DNA from: Rhizobium mesosinicum
GTDB lineage: Bacteria; Pseudomonadota; Alphaproteobacteria; Rhizobiales; Rhizobiaceae
Direction: 5' to 3'
NCBI RefSeq assembly: GCF_019511345.1
Contig: NZ_JAEUAK010000005.1
Coordinates: forward strand, 310,001 to 374,000
DNA: 64,000 nt
Position numbers and translations under genes: made by a program. The notes beneath the pieces were generated by a model. The model saw nothing but the letters and a program-made list of their open reading frames with translations. It searched no databases and was not told the origin of the DNA. This document shows positions 62,310 to 64,000 of this stretch, piece after piece (the first letter of the stretch is position 1; each line of letters begins with the position of its first letter).

Positions 62310-62708
62310 TCACTTGTCCTTCTTGCGGTACATCGCCAGCATGCGCTGCGTGACGAGGAAGCCGCCGAAGATATTCACCGAGACGAGCACGAGCGCCACG
62401 AAACCGAAGCCGGTCGCGAGACCGCTGGTCGAAATCCCCACCGCGAGCAGTGCACCCACGACGATGACCGACGAGATCGCGTTGGTAACAGCCATCAGAG
62501 GCGTATGCAGCGCCGGCGTTACCGACCAGACGACGTAGTAACCGACGAAGATCGACAGCATGAAGATCGCGAACTGGAAGACGAAGGGATCGATCGCCCC
62601 GCCGGTGGCGGCACTTGCCGCTTCGGGCGCCTGGGCAGCAGCGGTGATGACCGCGGTGACGGCTTGGTCGAGCTGCTCGAGCGCCTTGTCCATTGCTTCA
62701 CTGGCCAT
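62310..62708 (-). CDS. pntAb: NAD(P) transhydrogenase alpha subunit, membrane part (alpha-2)
   Basis: 132 residues: a polar N-terminus followed by about three membrane helices ([54 protein letters not shown]). It corresponds to the C-terminal membrane end of the single-chain E. coli PntA. The ATG overlaps the pntAa stop by TGATG, indicating translational coupling. It forms part of the proton channel with PntB. Confidence 0.94.
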   Translation of the reverse strand: MASEAMDKALEQLDQAVTAVITAAAQAPEAASAATGGAIDPFVFQFAIFMLSIFVGYYVVWSVTPALHTPLMAVTNAISSVIVVGALLAVGISTSGLATGFGFVALVLVSVNIFGGFLVTQRMLAMYRKKDK

Positions 62709-63856
62709 CAGTTATCCCCCTTCTTGGCGCCGCCGAATGCCGGATGCACGACGTCCCCCGCATAGGTCAGCATCGTCGCCCTGATGAGCTCGTCCTCGAG
62801 GTTGAGCACGACCGATTTCGTTTCCTTGTTCACCATCGTCTCCAGGAAGGTGACGAGGTTCTTGGCGTAAAGCGCTGAGGCACTGGCGGCCACACGGCCC
62901 GCCATGTTCGCAAAGCCGACCACCTTCACGCCCTCGACATCGGCGACCTGCCCTGTTACCACACCTTCAATATTGCCGCCGCGCTCGACTGCGAGATCGA
63001 CAGCAATCGCCCCCGGCTTCATCGAAGCCAGCATGGCGCGCGAGACGAGCCGCGGTGCTGGACGGCCGGGAATGAGAGCCGTTGTAATGACAATGTCCTG
63101 CTTGGCGATGTGTTCGGCCACGAGTGCGGCCTGCTTGGCCTGATAATCGGCCGACATTTCCTTGGCGTAGCCGCCTGCTGTTTCCGCCGCCTTGAATTCG
63201 TCGTCCTCTGCGGCGATGAACTTTGCCCCGAGAGATGCAACCTGTTCCTTCGCTGCTGGGCGAACATCGGTTGCCGAAACGGCGGCACCGAGACGGCGCG
63301 CCGTCGCGATTGCCTGAAGGCCGGCAACGCCGGCGCCCATGACGAAAACCTTGGCGGCAGGAATAGTACCGGCTGCCGTCATCATCATCGGCATGGCACG
63401 GTCATAGATCGCAGCTGCCTCGATGACCGCCTGGTAGCCGGCGAGATTGGCCTGCGACGAAAGCACGTCCATGGATTGGGCGCGGGTGATGCGCGGCATC
63501 AACTCCATGGCGAAGGTGGAAAGACCAGCGCGCGCCATCGCGGCGACCGCCTCGTCATTGCCGTAGGGATCCATGATGGCAATGACGACGGCACCGGTCT
63601 TATAGCCGGAAATTTCGCTCTCGCTCGGCCGGCGGACCTTGAGGATAACGTCGGCCGACGCTGCGTCTGTGAAAGCGCCGATTGCGGCGCCCACAGCCTC
63701 GAACTCACTGTCTGGAATGCGTGAAAGCGTTCCGGCGCCCGCTTCGACCACGACATCGAAGCCGAACGACTTTATCTTTTTCACGGTTTCGACGGACGCG
63801 GCAACGCGCGTCTCATCGTCTGTGATTTCCTTTGCTACGAAAACGATATTGGCCAA
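62708..63856 (-). CDS. pntAa: NAD(P) transhydrogenase alpha subunit, NAD-binding part (alpha-1)
   Basis: 382 residues related to alanine dehydrogenase: [19 protein letters not shown] at the start, [20 protein letters not shown] (about 131-150), the Rossmann motif [20 protein letters not shown] (about 171-190) and [15 protein letters not shown]. It binds NAD(H) in the cytoplasmic domain I. The TTG at 63856 is chosen because AGGAGG lies about six bases upstream and the product [10 protein letters not shown] fits the family; the ATG 20 codons earlier gives an unlikely leader. First gene of pntAa-pntAb-pntB. Confidence 0.95.
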   Translation of the reverse strand: MANIVFVAKEITDDETRVAASVETVKKIKSFGFDVVVEAGAGTLSRIPDSEFEAVGAAIGAFTDAASADVILKVRRPSESEISGYKTGAVVIAIMDPYGNDEAVAAMARAGLSTFAMELMPRITRAQSMDVLSSQANLAGYQAVIEAAAIYDRAMPMMMTAAGTIPAAKVFVMGAGVAGLQAIATARRLGAAVSATDVRPAAKEQVASLGAKFIAAEDDEFKAAETAGGYAKEMSADYQAKQAALVAEHIAKQDIVITTALIPGRPAPRLVSRAMLASMKPGAIAVDLAVERGGNIEGVVTGQVADVEGVKVVGFANMAGRVAASASALYAKNLVTFLETMVNKETKSVVLNLEDELIRATMLTYAGDVVHPAFGGAKKGDN

Positions 63857-63959
63857 CTGCCCCTCCTCCGGGTCAGCTGGACCGTCGCAAGCTGCCTGCC
63901 TGCGCGGGCCGAGCATCTACATCACAAAGTTCGGAAAACTTATCTTCCGCAGACCGCGC

Positions 63960-64000
63960 TTAGCGGAGCAGGAAGATGCCGGCCACGAGGATGATGAGGA
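63960..64000 (-). CDS. C-terminal end of a possible small membrane protein
   Basis: At the right edge a minus-strand frame ends in a hydrophobic stretch LIILVAGIFLLR followed by TAA at 63962-63960. It looks like the last membrane helix of a small inner-membrane protein encoded upstream of pntAa. Only 12 complete codons are visible, so neither identity nor reality is secure. Confidence 0.35.
   Translation of the reverse strand, partial: LIILVAGIFLLR

Overview
The window reads as a chromosomal segment of a fast-growing alphaproteobacterium of the Rhizobium/Agrobacterium group, most likely Rhizobium itself. This is inferred from protein character (BA14K-like protein, CpdR, three-subunit proton-translocating transhydrogenase with split alpha, heterotetrameric sarcosine oxidase, DUF992, 1574-residue GltB), high-GC codon use, and RNA regulators typical of Rhizobiales (an alpha-r14/suhB-like sRNA beside an inositol-monophosphatase-family gene, and a ROSE-like thermometer before a small heat shock gene). 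No insertion sequence, phage, CRISPR array or rRNA operon was seen. It looks like stable core chromosome with a few accessory regulators.

Layout. 1-9.7 kb: a truncated unknown gene, gltB (minus), threonine aldolase, a BA14K-like secreted protein, a LysR regulator divergent from an SBF-like transporter, and an Hsp20 gene with an RpoH-type promoter and ROSE-like leader. 9.8-17.7 kb: a lysophospholipase-like hydrolase behind an orphan terminator, a HisN-type phosphatase, an anti-Shine-Dalgarno sRNA, an N-formylglutamate amidohydrolase, cpdR, tRNA-Val(GAC), a secreted unknown protein, a degenerate-looking nuclease-fold membrane protein, two tiny genes in tandem, a DUF475/TerC-like membrane protein behind a long structured leader, and a DUF1127-like small protein.

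17.9-26.3 kb: a tripartite tricarboxylate transporter operon (tctC-tctB-tctA, minus) with three helically phased AGCTG repeats upstream, a solitary periplasmic binding protein, a GNAT acetyltransferase, a TetR-cupin pair with a clear palindrome, and a TctD/TctE-like two-component pair that probably controls the transporter. 26.4-33.1 kb: three translationally coupled genes encoding transglutaminase-DUF2126 amidoligase, circularly permuted ATP-grasp-Alpha-E, and a second transglutaminase. This is a widespread but biochemically obscure peptide ligase/peptidase system and the most intriguing module here. A lone TadG/VWA-like protein follows.

34.7-45.7 kb: one compact glycogen operon glgP-glgB-glgC-glgA-pgm-glgX holding both synthesis and breakdown. 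45.8-51.4 kb: a MaoC-like hydratase converging on the sarcosine oxidase operon soxB-soxD-soxA-soxG (minus). 51.6-56.9 kb: a signalling cluster with a FecR-domain protein abutting a CHASE2 adenylate cyclase tail to tail, then a second cyclase whose sensor domain carries a heme-c motif. 57.0-64.0 kb: rpsU, a TPR lipoprotein, an HWE-type histidine kinase, a DUF992 secreted protein, and pntAa-pntAb-pntB (minus).

Several starts were moved inside the longest reading frame on the basis of ribosome binding sites, overlap with neighbours or family N-termini. These choices are noted per gene.
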